The position numbers and the translations under genes were made by a program. From Panopea generosa (Eukaryota > Mollusca > Bivalvia > Adapedonta > Hiatellidae): DNA of 64,000 bases. Below are positions 1-11,650 of the stretch, piece after piece; the first letter of the stretch is position 1; the number at the start of each line of letters is the position of its first letter. The notes under the pieces are model-generated. The model saw nothing but the letters and a program-made list of their open reading frames with translations. It did not search any database and was not told where the DNA came from. The stretch covers positions 68,717,618 to 68,781,617 of the forward strand of contig CM055905.1 in the NCBI GenBank assembly GCA_029582155.1. Direction: 5' to 3'.

Positions 1-404
1 ATGAGGTGTGTTTGATAACGGTTCATATACATGTAACAAAATGTATGATACATTTATCTATGTAGGCAAGTTTAGGAATTATTATAAAAATTCCAATATT
101 TTTTGACACACCTTTGTTTGTTTCTTATAAAGACATCATTCAAAATGTAACCTGGCCCCAAAACATACAACGTACAACCCCAACTTAAAGCGCAAACACT
201 TGACTAGGTCTCAAATTTTAGAGTATTAATGCAGAATTGAGGTAGAAAATTATACGTATGTACATTTATTTTGTTACAATGAGTTGATTCATCTTTGAGT
301 TGAGAATGAAATCTTGAGTTGAGCTTGGAAAAAATATTTATAACCTCGGTTCCTGATAGCCCTTTCTTGAATAAATTAATTTTTTTATTTAAATATTAAA
401 GCAG

Positions 405-524
405 TCGGCCATCCTCATCTAGACCGGATACCAGTCACAGCAGAACTAGGTCACCTTCTCCTGTTCCTACACCAAGTCATACCAGCTTGGAACCAACCAT
501 AATGACTGCTGACTTCGATTCCAG
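405..524 (+). CDS. Unrecognised gene, exon a
   Basis: Acceptor CAG at 402-404, donor GT at 525-526. Encodes a Ser/Arg/Pro-rich stretch that ends LEPTIMTADFDS plus a split Arg codon. An alternative acceptor AG at 400-401 would add three bases. Confidence 0.5.
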
Positions 525-3500
525 GTTCGTAAATTTATTAACTTTTGTAAAATCTGGCATTTTCACAGGTTTATCCGTAATGCATAGAAACACGTAAAAA
601 ATTAACTGATTGGCATTTCAGGAAGTGAGATTTGATGCAAAGAGCACATAAAAATAGAGTGGCAATATTTCGCCAAATCAACTGTATTGATCCATACAAT
701 AAAAAAATATAATACTAGAATATACAAAATAAGAATGTAAGTGGTCGTTTCATGACAATGTAATTGAAAAGAACAGAAATAAAGATGTTGCATAAGTTTT
801 CACATATGATGTCTCTCTCCACATGGGGGATTTTTGATAGCTGCGACTATGGCAGCCCTGCTCTGGCTCTGCAGCACTGCAGGGTACAATTTGATGTAAG
901 GCATATCTAGTTTGAGATTGATTGTGAAGTAAACTCAGAACTTATATGGACACTCTCACATACGTTTCCTGGGTAGAAACAGTACTGAGTGTTATATTGG
1001 AGAGTTAAGCAAGAGAAGAGAGGACTAAAACTTCCATCACGAGCAGCGAACACACTATCCACTGCACTTGGGGGCTTTTAATACAGAAGTTTGCAGTTTT
1101 TTTTACTAGAATGATAGAATCAGATCATATGCAACTTCATGTGGTACTATGTAAAATCTTAACACTCTCAATTTTTTTGATCAGACTAACTCCTAGTTCC
1201 CATGCTAGTAAGAGACCAGGCGCAGGAAAATCTCAGAATGGTGCAACGTCCAAATCTAAGACACGTGTACCATCTCCGAAAAAATCCACGTCACAGACCC
1301 AGGCACAGCAGTCACAACACCGGGCTAAACAAGTCACACAGTAAGTTATATATATGTAGGCTAAGGGCCGCATGTTTCAGTTTGTCAAACAGGCCAGTTA
1401 AAAAAAGGTGTTTTTTTTTCTTATTTCATTTTTGAGTGTGTGTGGGGGGGGGGGGGGGGGGGGGGGGAATGCTGATAAGACTGAATCGACTACTTTCAGT
1501 TCTTGCATACTGGATAGAGATATTTGGAGTTTTAACTGGATTAGATATTTCTACCTCATCCCTAGGGCCGAGATAAAATTCTCGTGCTGTGATGTTTGGA
1601 ACTATCTATGACGTAACGTATAAACTATATAACGTAAATCATATAATTTAACATCTAAAAGCGGTCATTTCAAAGATATAATGATGAAATAAATTAATGT
1701 AATTATCCAATGTGTTTGGAAATCGGTCATGGCTTTTTTGGTTCAAAGCCTAATATCCCGTCAAAACAGTTATCCCTCGGGACTCGTTATCTGCATCCAA
1801 TAGATAAGATTTTATTTCGTAATGTTTATTTCCAGTTTATGTAAGATTACCCACGATATTGAAAAAATAACTAAAAAAAACTTTAATATATTACCCGTAC
1901 ATAAATATTGATTCAATTTGATGAACATTTTGAACAGGTGCTGGAATATGGCTTGTTTCATCTTGTCTTATCAATAATTTTCATTGTACCAGTCTATTAA
2001 CTGACCAATCAAATTTCATTTTACATGTTTTGCCAGACAGTAGTTTTAAAATGGATGTTCCAGCAAGATTGCCAGAACTTCAAAATATATTGATGCACTT
2101 TATAATTTATACAGATACAGGAGATTTATAATTTTTCCCCGAAATTTAGGTCATAAGACATGAATGCGCACTATACACAAGTGCGGGTTAAACATGAATT
2201 TGCACTTTATACAAGTGCGGGTTAAACATGAATTTTCGCTATATACACGTGTGGGTTATACGTGGATATGCACTATACACGAGTGCGGGTAACACATGAA
2301 TGTGCACTATATACGAGTGTGGGTTATATGTTGCTATGCACTTTACACAAGTGAGGGTTATACATGAATGTGCACTTTATACGAGTGCGGGTTATACGTG
2401 GACATGCACTACACACGATAGCGGGTTGTACATGAATAGCTACGGTACATTGATATTTATTAAATGTGATGAAAATTTTAAAGACAGTTTATCTAAAGTC
2501 AAAGTTTCTAACTGTTGTGTAAGATGCTGGTAGTAGGCATTAATGAGGTATCAAGGACTTATAAAGAGAAGAAAGAGAAACTACATTTATCTCAGGAATA
2601 TCAATCAAAATTCTTTCTTTGCTTAATGAAATTCATGACAAAACGGAAACCATTTCCAGCATATTGTGTTTTACATTGTTGAAGTACATGTGAGTATTTG
2701 TATACTTCAACTAAAAAACCGAGAAAATCACTTGTTTTTAATTCAATAGCATTTTGCATGTTGAAAACATTTTAAAACATCTTAAATAACATACAGCTTA
2801 CATTTTATGTATAAGAAATAAGTTGTCTCTGGAATATAACTCTTTGCGTGCTATTTCATGAACATTTAGTGGAGAAATACAAGTTTCCTATGCTTCTTTA
2901 TAAATCCTTGACTATTTTTTACTGCCAGGACATGTAGATGCACACAGAATTGATTGATTGAATATTTAGCATCATTTTTATACCATCGAGGGCTAACAGA
3001 CGATCAATTTACTTAACCACTGTTTCCCAGGATTAACCAGTACTCGAGCACACCCCATCTCCGCAAGTAACTGATAACTTTCCCACTTGAATCAGCAGTG
3101 AGAGAAGAATGATAATGAGACACAATGTCGTATATCAATCATCACGGAGACTGTTGCCGGGTGGGGATTCAAACTCACGATCCCTGGATTGATAGTCAGA
3201 CGCGTAACCGACTGAGCTAATCTCACACAGAACTGGCATTCTTAATGATTATATGCCATTAAGGAATCTTTGTGTATTTACGTCATTCCTTTTAAAGGGA
3301 GTATATGTGGATAAAATTCTCTAACTGTCTAAAAAATAAAAATATTATCAAAGTGGATAAAAAGCATCTCATTAACATTAATAAATATAATCCGAATAAG
3401 TTAGTATGTCAAATCCACCAAAAACGTGACAAAATCAATATTTAAATTGGAGTGGTAAACGTGAATTGAAATCCCTATTCTAAAAATAGACAGTACTTAA

Positions 3501-6500
3501 ATACTGTTTGACAACCTTCTAAGATGAAACAATATTTTACTACAACATATAAACCTGTATAACCAATCAAATTGAAATCAAAAAGAAATAATGTGACTCA
3601 TTTAATACATCATAAAATATGTGGTCATTTAAAGTTGGAAATCTGTTTTTGTTTAACCGAAGCTTGTAACTAAAGTTAGGAAAGTCCTTTTAGATATATT
3701 ATTTTGGCATGTTTAAATAGATATTTTTTTTGGCAATACGTGTCAGTGACTGTATATTTATAGGCATGGTATATCGGAAAAAAATGTTTTAGTAAAAATT
3801 TGAAAAATCCTGATTCATTCCCTTTAAGGAACTTTTCTCATCATATTTTGATAGTGCAGAGGTTGACAAACAGTAAAATGTAGGTTTCACTTCTTTCATT
3901 TGGGACCCTCTATGAATGACAAGCCTTCAAACTTTTATTATTTACTATAGAATAAAGAACAAAAATCAATGGTGGGGTTACACCTTTAAGGAAAAAAAAA
4001 CAATCAGTAACTTTGGTACCCTCTTTTAAATCGGTATAAATTACTCAGAGCTAGAAATTTGATATCAAAGCTAATCGGTCTCCCATCCCAAATATTTTTT
4101 TTAAATGCTTGAAATCAAATAAGTCTTAAGATTAGTTTCTTAAATATTATTCTTCCTGGATAAATGTTTACTCATCCTGGACAAATGTTTACTTGTCATG
4201 GACAAATGTTTACTCATCCTGGCAAGTGAACAAAAGGAATTTGCAACCCTGATTACTGTGAAATATTTTGACCTCTGCTTTTTTTGTTTCTGCCAATCAG
4301 TTTATGACTTACAAAAAAGTGATCACCTGAGCCCGTCATGACAGTAAAGATATAATAATACATAGATTGTCCATTTCTATCTATAAGCACATGACATTGT
4401 GGCAACTATCAACCAATGGAAAATGGTGTCATGTGTTGTACATGTATGTCTGTTTTATAGCAAGAAATGGCACTCTATAAATCTGCTCTATAAATCAACA
4501 GAAGATTAAAGTGAAGAAAGTGAAGAAATTGTCTGCTTGATAGCGAGTGTACAATGTATCAGGATTGGTGTTTTGATTTTTTGTGGGTGTGGTGGAAGGT
4601 GTAATGGACAAGATTGAAAATTTTCTCAAATATCAACATCTTCTGAAGTTAATTGATTGATTGAATTTGTGATGTTTATTTTTATTATATAATGTCATAT
4701 AACATCTTTATACAGTCAAACCTGTGTAAGTGGTCACCTCTATTAAGCTATCACGTAACCAGATTTGCTATTTCCCATTTCTATGCTTTCACAGCAAATT
4801 AACCTTTATCAATCAACAACCTGTCTTAAAAGGTCATTTTTGCTCCTTCTCTTGACTGACTGCTTAAGACAGGTTTGACTGTAAATCAGTGTATAAACTC
4901 ACACTCATGAACTCTTGATTTGTTTCTGCTGAAGAATGAGCAAGGATGTTCTGAGTTCAACCTATTGCCACTCTGAACCGCATTTCCAATAATGTGAACT
5001 GCTGCAGACAGCCACCTGATCTACCATCATCCAATCAGAACAATGCTGAAAGTCAGTCAGTCAATCAGACAAGCACCCAATCAAGTGAAGATGCTCAGTC
5101 ACATGATGCCTCATTGTCCAATCAAGACAGGTCTCTGCATGCTTGGAGTCTTGTGATAGTGATATACATTAGCATGCAGATGCTTTAATTGTTGCATTTT
5201 CTGTCGTTTTCATAGGATTGTGTTTAGTTTTTGCTAAAAAACACAAAATAGCAAAGGATAGTACCTGCATAAAAGAAATATTTTTATAGTTTTTAAGGAT
5301 TATCATAATTATTGCATAAAAATGCTGTAATGAAGTACCTCATTGCCATGTTACAGGCCATCCTTTATCTCCACTTTGTGGGATTGGGACCAGGGCCATC
5401 TTAGGGGGGAATTTATGTACTGTTTTCATAGGAAAGGGAAGTCTAATATTTTGTGATGGTCGCATGTTTTTAGTATCGGTAATACATGTATAATAAATGT
5501 TAACAATCTTCTTTAATTCGGTACATGCTAGAGTATTTGCTATAGAAAACATTTTCGTTCCATTTTTTTTCAGTAAAATTTTGGGGAAAAATATAATTCA
5601 ATAGCAGGAGAACATTACTCTAATTTCAGCCCCAAATTTTGTCATTCAAGCTCCGTTAAGGTTCATGCCAGTATGACTAAAAGTACCAAAGTAATAGGTT
5701 TTATGTTGTGCTTTCTCTGTTCAGTTTCATCTACAGTCTTGCTAAGGCCGTAATAAATGAATTGCAAGATTATCATCCTCACTCCACCCCCTAATTTTCA
5801 TGGCGCCCTGACCCTTTTTATTTTCATAGAAATTATGTTATATATATTTATTTTTTTCATTTTATTTTTTTTAAAAACAACAACAAAAAAATCCTACCCT
5901 CTCTCCCTCTTTAAGAAAAATTTGGATGATAATCTAGCAATAGGTATACATGTATAATGGCTTAATGAACAGTAAATTGAATTTGGTTATTTTCATTCTT
6001 ACCAGCCATAGCCAGCAAAGCATAATATAACTTTTTTGCATATGTAAACAAGATATTGCGAGTAAAAGTTAAAACCAGTAGGGGACTTTGTATTGCATGG
6101 CAATACTTTATCCACTTATTTCCTGCTGGAGCAAATGCTTAATAAAAATAGGGATTGAAACATGATTTGAGAAATGTAGTTAATTTTTTGGAAACAGTAT
6201 CAAACATTTAAAAATACAAATATACAAATTGTATTTAAAAAATTTGGGAAAGTATAGAGTGTTGCTTCGTCTGTACGGTGACCTGACAGTTCATTCTGTC
6301 ACCAAAACCTTGGCCATCGATAAAAAAATGTTTGTTTGCTGTGCTCTGTCCCAATATTATCCATGTGGGTTGGTAGGTAGCTAATCTTTTTTTGCCAGAT
6401 TTTAATTTTGTATAGTCATTTTTAATAAAAATGGACAGAAATCATGAAAAAAAAATCAGCGTTTTGAAAGTCAATAAAAAATTTTTGCTAGCTACAAATA

Positions 6501-9500
6501 TTTTTTTAAGGACGGCATCACTACCAAGTGGAGGTGCTGGTCATTATGTTTAGAGTTTGGTGATTTTTTTATAGAGTTATGGCTGTTTTATTCTGTTCAT
6601 TTTAAAAATCCTTATCTGCACTACTCAATCAAACCTCCGTGGCCCAGTGGTCTAAGGCATCGCCTCAAGATCACTTACTTTTCACTGCTAAGGTCATAGG
6701 TTCGAATTGCTCGCTCCAAAAACTTTATGTGAGAAAGTTTCCAGTTACTTGCGGAAGGACAGGTGGTTCTACTCAGTCGGACTTGGTCTGAGGTCTTCCT
6801 GGATATGCCATAATTATATAACCTGAAATATGTTGAAAATGGAGTTAAACCCAATCAAAAAAAATTTAATTAATTACAGTGGTGGTTTAGGAGCAGAGCG
6901 TCAACCTGACATGTGGAATGTTGAGGGTTCAATTCCCCGCCGAGACTTGTAAATGGTACCAGAAGCTGCCTGACTTGGAGCTCAGCATTTAGTGGGTTGT
7001 TCTAGCTCTTGGGCGTATTCACCAACAATTCTTAAGAATATTTTTAGACTTTTAACTCGAGAATAAATTTTTAAAAACACTTTTAGAGGCCATGTATTAA
7101 GACCAAACTTTTCAAGTATGTAGGGACAACTAACATATAGTCAAAGAAATTCTCACAATTGTTTTATCTGTCATGGTACACTAGATATCTAAGGTTGAAA
7201 TTTGGATTTTCAAGCTAAAGTCTGAGAATATTCTCAAGAATGGTTGATGAATACGGACCCCTGGTCTGCTCAGTGTCGGTATAATGTATCTGTGGCATGA
7301 TACTCCAGTGTGGCGCAGCTTACAATATGCATAAAAATATAACTGAAAAATTGTTGGAAGCAACAGTTAACATCAATCAAGCACTTGTTCAAGACCCATT
7401 CATTGGTTCCATCATTATCTTGTTTGGCTTCAGTTGTCAATGTTGTAAACTGTAGCATTTTTTTTTCAGGAGATTTATTACATTATAAGTGCATATTGTT
7501 TTATTCCGAAATACATTTTATAACTACATGTCAAATTTATGTTGGTTAGATTGATATTTATTAGTTAAAATAAGAACAATTGAATGCATGAACAAAAAAC
7601 GTTGGATTCTTTTGCATCGTCTACTGTCTTTTGTTTGTAAATATTTATTTAAAAATAATCAAAATTTTAATTCAGACATCTGCCTTTGATGACACAGGTC
7701 ACTTTTACATTTGTATAAGAAGGTAATTGTCAAATTTATGATTCAAAGTTTAGTGATATATTGCAGTGCATTAACATTAAAATGGTTGGACTCAGTTATA
7801 ACAAAAGAAATAAAAAAACTGTAACTTTCTACCTCAAATCTGCATATAAAAATGCTTCCTACTTTAATTTAAACTTATTAATTTGTTTTGAATGTGTAAC
7901 AAGTTGTTGAATCTAGTACAAACCACGCTCGAAGTCTTCCTGGGTAGAACCAGTACTAAGCATATGTGGAAAAAGTGTCTTGCTCAATGACACCACACAT
8001 AGCTGTGAGGGGAGGATTGAACCCTCAACCCTCCGATCCTAAGTTTGATGCTCAACCGCTAGACCATATGCTTCCAATTTTAAGATTGGGTCAGGTGTTT
8101 GTGTTTTAACTTGTGTATATGAATCCTGGAAATTTCGTTTGTACAAAATTTTAGCTAAGCATGAAAAAAGTATTACCGGTATAACCCCAGGGTCAGGACA
8201 GCAGGGTCAGGACAGCACCCATCTGGTTTAGTTATATAAGCAATTACAACTTGCACAGTAATTTTTGGAAAAAGAAAAGACTTTGAATGTTGAAGGCTTA
8301 CGTAAATGCAACCTGAATGTTCACTATACTGGAGAAATTTTGTACTTTCAGTGCCAGAAGGCCGCCTGTGGTGTCCACACAACCACAACCACAGCCCTCG
8401 CATGTGTCAGAGCACCGGACACTGGCCAAGGGACCAGATCCCACATTGAGAGTGGGGTCAAATAAAGATCTGCTACAGTAAGTGGTTCAGTACCTAGGTG
8501 TGTTCCTGGTAAATGACGGCCTAACTCATAGTTCCTCTTCATATCAATGATAGATTTTACAAACAATAACTACCCAGATTTGCCTGAGAGATCTGAAATT
8601 CAAGGTGGCCACCATTACTAAAAATATTCCAAAACTTAATATTCTTCTCAAGAATGGTCCAACAGATTTTTAAAATGTGTATGAAGTAATGATGACCAAC
8701 TATAGTTTTGTAAGATTTGTTCAAATGGTGTCCCTAGGGTTTAAAATGAAGCCACCCCACGGGTTCAATTAGGGGACACATGTCATAATAATTTTTTTTT
8801 TTTTAAATGGAAATGATTTTCCCTATATCTTCACAGAAGCATTGTTTGGTGAAGGAGGTTCAGATTTGTAAAAATGACTGGGTTCCACTTCCACTGTCAT
8901 AAGGGTTCAGGAGGGGCCTCAAAAGGGTAAAAATTGGGAATTACTAAAATCGTTTTCTTAAGAACCGGTATAAACAATAACTATCCCAGATTTGCTTTGT
9001 TTAGCTGTCTGTTATAAGATTAGTATCATTTTTTTTGAATGGGGTTTAACATCATTTTCAACACATTTCAGGTTATAAATGGCATGTCCAGATTTATTGG
9101 TGGAGGCAGACCTCAGAGTGAATCTGAGTAGAACCGCTGTCTTTCCACACGTAACTGGCAAACTTTCTCACATAAAGTTTATGGAGTAAGTGGGACTTCG
9201 AACAGCGTACTGGTTCCCAGGAATGATTATAAGGGGTATTGCCTGCTGTTATTTGGAAAGCATATCTAAAAAAATGTTTGATAAATTACAATTGCTTCCA
9301 TTTTCCAAAAGATGTTATTTTCACACTGCTGTATTAGTATTGAAAGGTATTAATAATACAGCACCGCCCTATATATAAAATATTTTGACAATTTCAAATA
9401 ATACATCATATAACTTATGATCGGATACTTTTAATTATCATATTAAAATAATTAACTATTTGATCGTACATTTAATACATGTAGCTCTTAAGATTTGGTT

Positions 9501-10859
9501 AAGTCATAGTAATGGTTATGGTTCATTGAATATAAATTAATATCTCATGGAGCAAATTTCCAAGTCGAATGTGATTGGTCGATATATTCTGTATATAAGA
9601 AAAAAGACTGAAAGAAATAATCTTGCTTCTGGAATGGTTTGCATCAATTATATAAAAAAAGCTTTAGTTATAGTACACTAATATCATTAGTTTTACCTGT
9701 ATCTATAAGTCTCAAATATTTACTCATTGAAATGTCAATATAAAAAATACCTTCTCCAGTCACCTAATAAATGATATTTGTTGTATGAATAAAACAGTAA
9801 AAATGTACGCATGTTTACATGCTGAAATGCATGCATAACTAACTGAGTGTTTTCATAAGTACCGGTAATATGTGTATTTATACATTTTAATTTGTTAATG
9901 TTGTTTTGTAATATTGTAAATGTTGTTGCAGAAGGTCACATGATGTGTACCTTGATTTCAATAATTAATAATCTGTAACCTTCTATGAATAAAAATATTA
10001 TTATTTTTTTATTATTATTTATATTATTATTATTGTTGTTATTATTATTATCATTATTAATTATATTTTTTTAATTATTTCTATTATTATCAATATTATT
10101 ATTGATATTGTTATTATCATTATATTATTTTTATTATTATTATATTATTATTATTATTAGTAGTAGTAGTAGTATAATTATTATTATATGTTTTAATTAT
10201 TATTATAATTATTATAATATTATTATTTTAATTATAAGTATATAACTCCTGAAACCGATTAACAACAACGTTATCTTGTTAACTATTGTGGAGAATGTGT
10301 CTCGGTCCTCCGCTATGGCTATGTGTATGTGTAGTGTATTTGTAGTGTATGTGTAGTGTATGTGTAGTGTATGTATAGTTTATTTGAGCTACACACTTTT
10401 ACTGCATATGTTAAGTACTGGTTCTACCCTGGAAGACATCGAGCGTGATTTGTCTAAGTTGTTAGAACTTGTTTCACAATCGAAGTAAAATAAATAGGTT
10501 TTAAAGTATCAGATAACAGAGCTATAGGCCCACTTATGTATATTTCAATGTTTGATATAGACAAGGGTTTTCATGGAAAGTATATTTCCTGTTCTCTTCG
10601 TGCCGCCACTTTTTGTTGGTATGCAGTTATTAAAATTACTATTCCCTGCCCTTCCGAGTCACTTGTAGACATCCCTATGTGTTTCAGATTTGACTATAGC
10701 CCGGCCAAGGGTCCAAATCCTGAACTGCGTGATGGCGCTGACCCAGAACTTGCAAGAGGTTCCCAGGGGGCTGTTGGTCCGGACAGGTCACTACACTGCG
10801 GTCCCCAGTTAAACCTGAGGCAGGGTCACAGCATGGAACTACTTATGACTGCCGTTTGA
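405..10859 (+). CDS. 3' part of an unrecognised Ser/Pro/Gln-rich protein, five terminal exons
   Basis: Five exons join in one frame: 405-524, 1185-1340, 5008-5130, 8352-8477 and 10688-10859. The four internal ones start after AG, end before GT, are multiples of three (120, 156, 123, 126 nt) and all keep phase 2, so any could be skipped without a frameshift. The 232 or so residues are low complexity: first Ser/Arg/Pro (SRTRSPSPVPTP), then Lys/Ser/Thr-rich, then Asn/Gln/Ser-rich, then Pro/Gln-rich (STQPQPQPSH), then an acidic Gly/Pro tail ending ELLMTAV-stop. No folded domain, signal peptide or membrane segment is visible. It resembles the disordered tails of cytoskeletal or scaffold proteins, but I cannot name the family. 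Upstream exons lie beyond the left edge. The last-exon frame rests on phase continuity; an overlapping frame is open for about 40 codons. Confidence 0.55.
945..1085 (-). repeat. Diverged tRNA-headed SINE, family E
   Basis: Reverse-oriented relic with the family E phrases CCTGGGTAGAAACAGTACT and AACACACTATCCACTGCACT. Old and degenerate; sits in the intron between exons a and b. Confidence 0.35.
1185..1340 (+). CDS. Unrecognised gene, exon b
   Basis: Acceptor is a T-rich tract ending TGATCAG, donor GTAAGT at 1341. Encodes a basic Lys/Ser/Thr/Gln-rich segment containing KSKTRVPSPKKS. Confidence 0.6.
1444..1467 (+). repeat. Poly-G homopolymer, 24 bases
   Basis: An uninterrupted run of 24 G follows a short GT tract, inside an intron. 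Such a run can form G-quadruplexes, and its length is a likely sequencing uncertainty. Confidence 0.9.
1530..1860 (+). repeat. Dispersed repeat, about 0.35 kb (copy 1)
   Basis: Shares long stretches with 46245-46620: 'GAGATAAAATTCT', 'GCTGTGATGTT', 'CATATAATTTAACATCT' and 'CAAAACAGTTATCC' types. A fragment of the same unit is at about 29580-29640. No coding content seen. Confidence 0.6.
2159..2425 (+). repeat. Minisatellite, about 34-bp unit, about 8 copies
   Basis: Degenerate tandem copies of a unit reading GCACTATACACAAGTGCGGG followed by TTATACATGAATGT. Intronic. Confidence 0.85.
2950..3232 (-). repeat. tRNA-headed SINE, family A (RUDI-like)
   Basis: Read on the minus strand it opens with a tRNA-like head (TTAGCTCAGTCGGTTACG as A box, GAGTTTGAATCCCCACCC as B box), then a conserved body with TCTCCGTGATGATTGATATA and AGTTATCAGTTACTTGCGGA. 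The body resembles the mollusc V-SINE called RUDI, judged from memory. At least seven good relatives are in this window. Confidence 0.75.
3310..3830 (+). repeat. Dispersed repeat, about 0.5 kb (copy 1)
   Basis: Collinear with 34700-35250, sharing AAAAAGCATCTCATTA, TATGTCAAATCCACCAAA, CCATTCTAAAAATAGACAG (CCTATTC here) and ATGTTTAAATAGATAT. Non-coding; identity unknown. Confidence 0.65.
4145..4222 (+). repeat. Short tandem repeat, about 22-bp unit, 3-4 copies
   Basis: Units of the form CCTGGACAAATGTTTACTCAT repeat three to four times. Confidence 0.7.
4713..4881. mobile_element. TA-flanked MITE, family T, copy 1
   Basis: Begins CAGTCAAACCTGT and ends with its complement ACAGGTTTGACTG, with TA on both sides. 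The interior holds the family phrases 'TTAAGCAGCCACCTGT' and 'GGTCACCTCTATTAAG'. TA target duplication and short size suggest a non-autonomous Tc1/mariner element. Confidence 0.85.
5008..5130 (+). CDS. Unrecognised gene, exon c
   Basis: Acceptor GCTGCAG, donor GTCTCT at 5131. Encodes an Asn/Gln/Ser/Asp-rich segment (QPPDLPSSNQNNAES...). Both boundary phases match the neighbouring exons; the polypyrimidine tract is weak. Confidence 0.5.
5742..5955. mobile_element. Palindromic MITE, family H (diverged copy)
   Basis: Carries the family ends (AAGGCCGTAATAAATGAATTGC at the left, GATGATAATCTAGCAATAGG at the right) and an A/T and pyrimidine-rich centre. Better copies lie at 57668-57850 and 59818-60015. 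Confidence 0.55.
6300..6525. mobile_element. MITE, family G, copy 1
   Basis: Contains GTTTGCTGTGCTC near one end, 'GGTAGGTAGCTA' and 'GACAGAAATCATGAAAAAA' inside, and TTTTTTAAGGACGGC at the other end. Shared with 28263-28505 and 53575-53805. Confidence 0.6.
6636..6870 (+). repeat. tRNA-headed SINE, family B
   Basis: Head GTGGCCCAGTGGTCTAAGGC with B box GGTTCGAATTGC, body AACTTTATGTGAGAAAGTTT and TTACTTGCGGAAGGACAG, tail 'GTTGAAAATGGAGTTAAACC' followed by A-rich sequence. The best-preserved copy of this family in the window. Confidence 0.75.
6882..7330 (+). repeat. tRNA-like SINE, family D, split by a MITE
   Basis: A tRNA-like head at 6884-6945 (GTGGTTTAGGAGCAGAGCG, GAGGGTTCAATTCCCCGC) runs to about 7012, and its body appears to resume at about 7262 (GTCTGCTCAGTGTCGG). 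A terminal-inverted-repeat element separates the halves. Confidence 0.5.
7013..7260. mobile_element. MITE with about 33-bp terminal inverted repeats
   Basis: The left end reads GGGCGTATTCACCAACAATT and the right end is its imperfect complement (AATGGTTGATGAATACGGACCC). About 248 bp, AT-rich, non-coding, inserted in a SINE. Confidence 0.7.
7915..8085 (-). repeat. tRNA-headed SINE, family C
   Basis: Minus-strand copy: head with GGTCTAGCGGTTGAGC and GAGGGTTCAATCCTCCCC, then TATGTGTGGTGTCATTGAGC and ACTGGTTCTACCCAGGAAG. Ends at CTTCGAGC. Confidence 0.7.
8352..8477 (+). CDS. Unrecognised gene, exon d
   Basis: Acceptor TACTTTCAG, donor GTAAGT at 8478. Only one frame stays open to the donor; it encodes RRPPVVSTQPQPQPSH and ends GSNKDLL plus a split Gln codon. 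Confidence 0.6.
9030..9215 (-). repeat. tRNA-headed SINE, family B (partial)
   Basis: Reverse-oriented body with GTTTAACATCATTTTCAACA, CAGACCTCAGAGTGAATCTG and TAACTGGCAAACTTTCTCAC; the tRNA head is largely missing. Confidence 0.6.
9265..9990 (+). mobile_element. Degenerate LINE 3' end
   Basis: 9265-9378 encodes a piece resembling the C-terminal tail of non-LTR retrotransposon ORF2 proteins (KLQLLPFSKRCYFHTAV... then NNTAPPYI-stop), a common form being LxWLPxxxR...LxxxAPPYI. The following 600 bp carry only decayed coding traces, then a typical 3' end: CTATGAATAAAAATATTATT leading into an ATT-rich tail. No reverse transcriptase core remains. Identification is from motif resemblance only. Confidence 0.5.
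9990..10240 (+). repeat. ATT-type microsatellite at the LINE tail
   Basis: About 240 bp of TTA/ATT triplets with short AGT runs (TTAGTAGTAGTAGTAGT). It directly follows the LINE 3' end, consistent with expansion of the element's tail. Confidence 0.85.
10318..10390 (+). repeat. Short GTGTAGTGTAT repeats
   Basis: Several near-identical GTGTAGTGTATGT units lie just before a partial family C SINE. Confidence 0.6.
10395..10503 (+). repeat. SINE family C (3' part only)
   Basis: Matches the body of the 20118 copy: TACTGGTTCTACCCTGGAAG, CGTGATTTGTCTAAGTTG, then AAGTAAAATAAATAGG. Confidence 0.6.
10688..10859 (+). CDS. Unrecognised gene, terminal exon
   Basis: Acceptor TGTGTTTCAG at 10678-10687. In the phase inherited from exon d it encodes 56 residues beginning FDYSPAKGPNPELRDG and stops at TGA 10857-10859. 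The purine-first codon pattern favours this frame over the overlapping one, which begins LTIARPRVQILN and stops at a TAA about 40 codons in. Confidence 0.5.
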
Positions 10860-10877
10860 ATAACAGATGAAGAAGCA

Positions 10878-10883
10878 AATAAA
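10878..10883 (+). terminator. Candidate polyadenylation signal of the unrecognised gene
   Basis: AATAAA lies only 19 nt after the stop codon. This is unusually close, so a signal further downstream may be used instead. Confidence 0.25.
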
Positions 10884-11454
10884 TGGACACAATAGACACA
10901 GATGTAATTTATTGACAAAAATCACCACTTAACATTCTGTATTGTTTTGTTATGCCCCCACTCATTCTTGTTTTAACTTAATTTTCGGCAAAAATAGGTT
11001 TCCGGTTCATAGCGGGAGTATTTGTGGCAACAGACGCATTTCTAGTTTTAAAACAATATACAGCTGTTTTCGCAATTTCATGTAAAAGATTGTTTTTTTG
11101 TGTTGTCCAAATGCAAAACACAGTAAAGTGATAATTAAATAAATTTTTATTACAAGTTCTGTGAAAAAAACTGTTAATTTCAACTGATGTTTGAATATAT
11201 GAAATGAAACAGTATAAACTATCACATTCTCCTGAAGGCAACAGTAATATTGTCAACCTGAGAGAATTACTGTTAAACAAGACACTGTCTTGGTGGACAG
11301 TATTTACCCAAATATTGGTCATATAAATGTTGCCCTATACAGAATGTGATATTTTTAAACTGTTTCATTCCTACCCAATAATTGCATTTGTTTAAACATC
11401 AAGTTTAAGTAATGGTTACACATTTTCGAAAAAAGTTTTTATTGCTATGATATA

Positions 11455-11650
11455 TGGTAGAACTTCATTGGCTCAAACACAGATGGCTGGACACCACATA
11501 TTGCTGAAGCCACTTATCTGGTCCTGGTGAAATTCCTATTTCAATGTTCATCTATGGAATAATATTTAACAATACTTGGCTCGTACAACCTCTAACTCAA
11601 ACTATTTTCCAGTCCCGTTGAGATCGAGCCATCAAAGTTCTACTGTAGTA
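11455..11650. mobile_element. MITE with TAGAACTT...AAGTTCTA ends
   Basis: Left end GGTAGAACTTCATTGGCTC and right end GAGCCATCAAAGTTCTACTG are imperfect complements about 190 bp apart. A decayed relative starts at about 62872. Confidence 0.65.

Noticed and set aside
10978..11322. 114-codon minus-strand ORF
   Set aside because: No family resemblance or splice sites in phase; overlapping frames are also open in AT-rich DNA.
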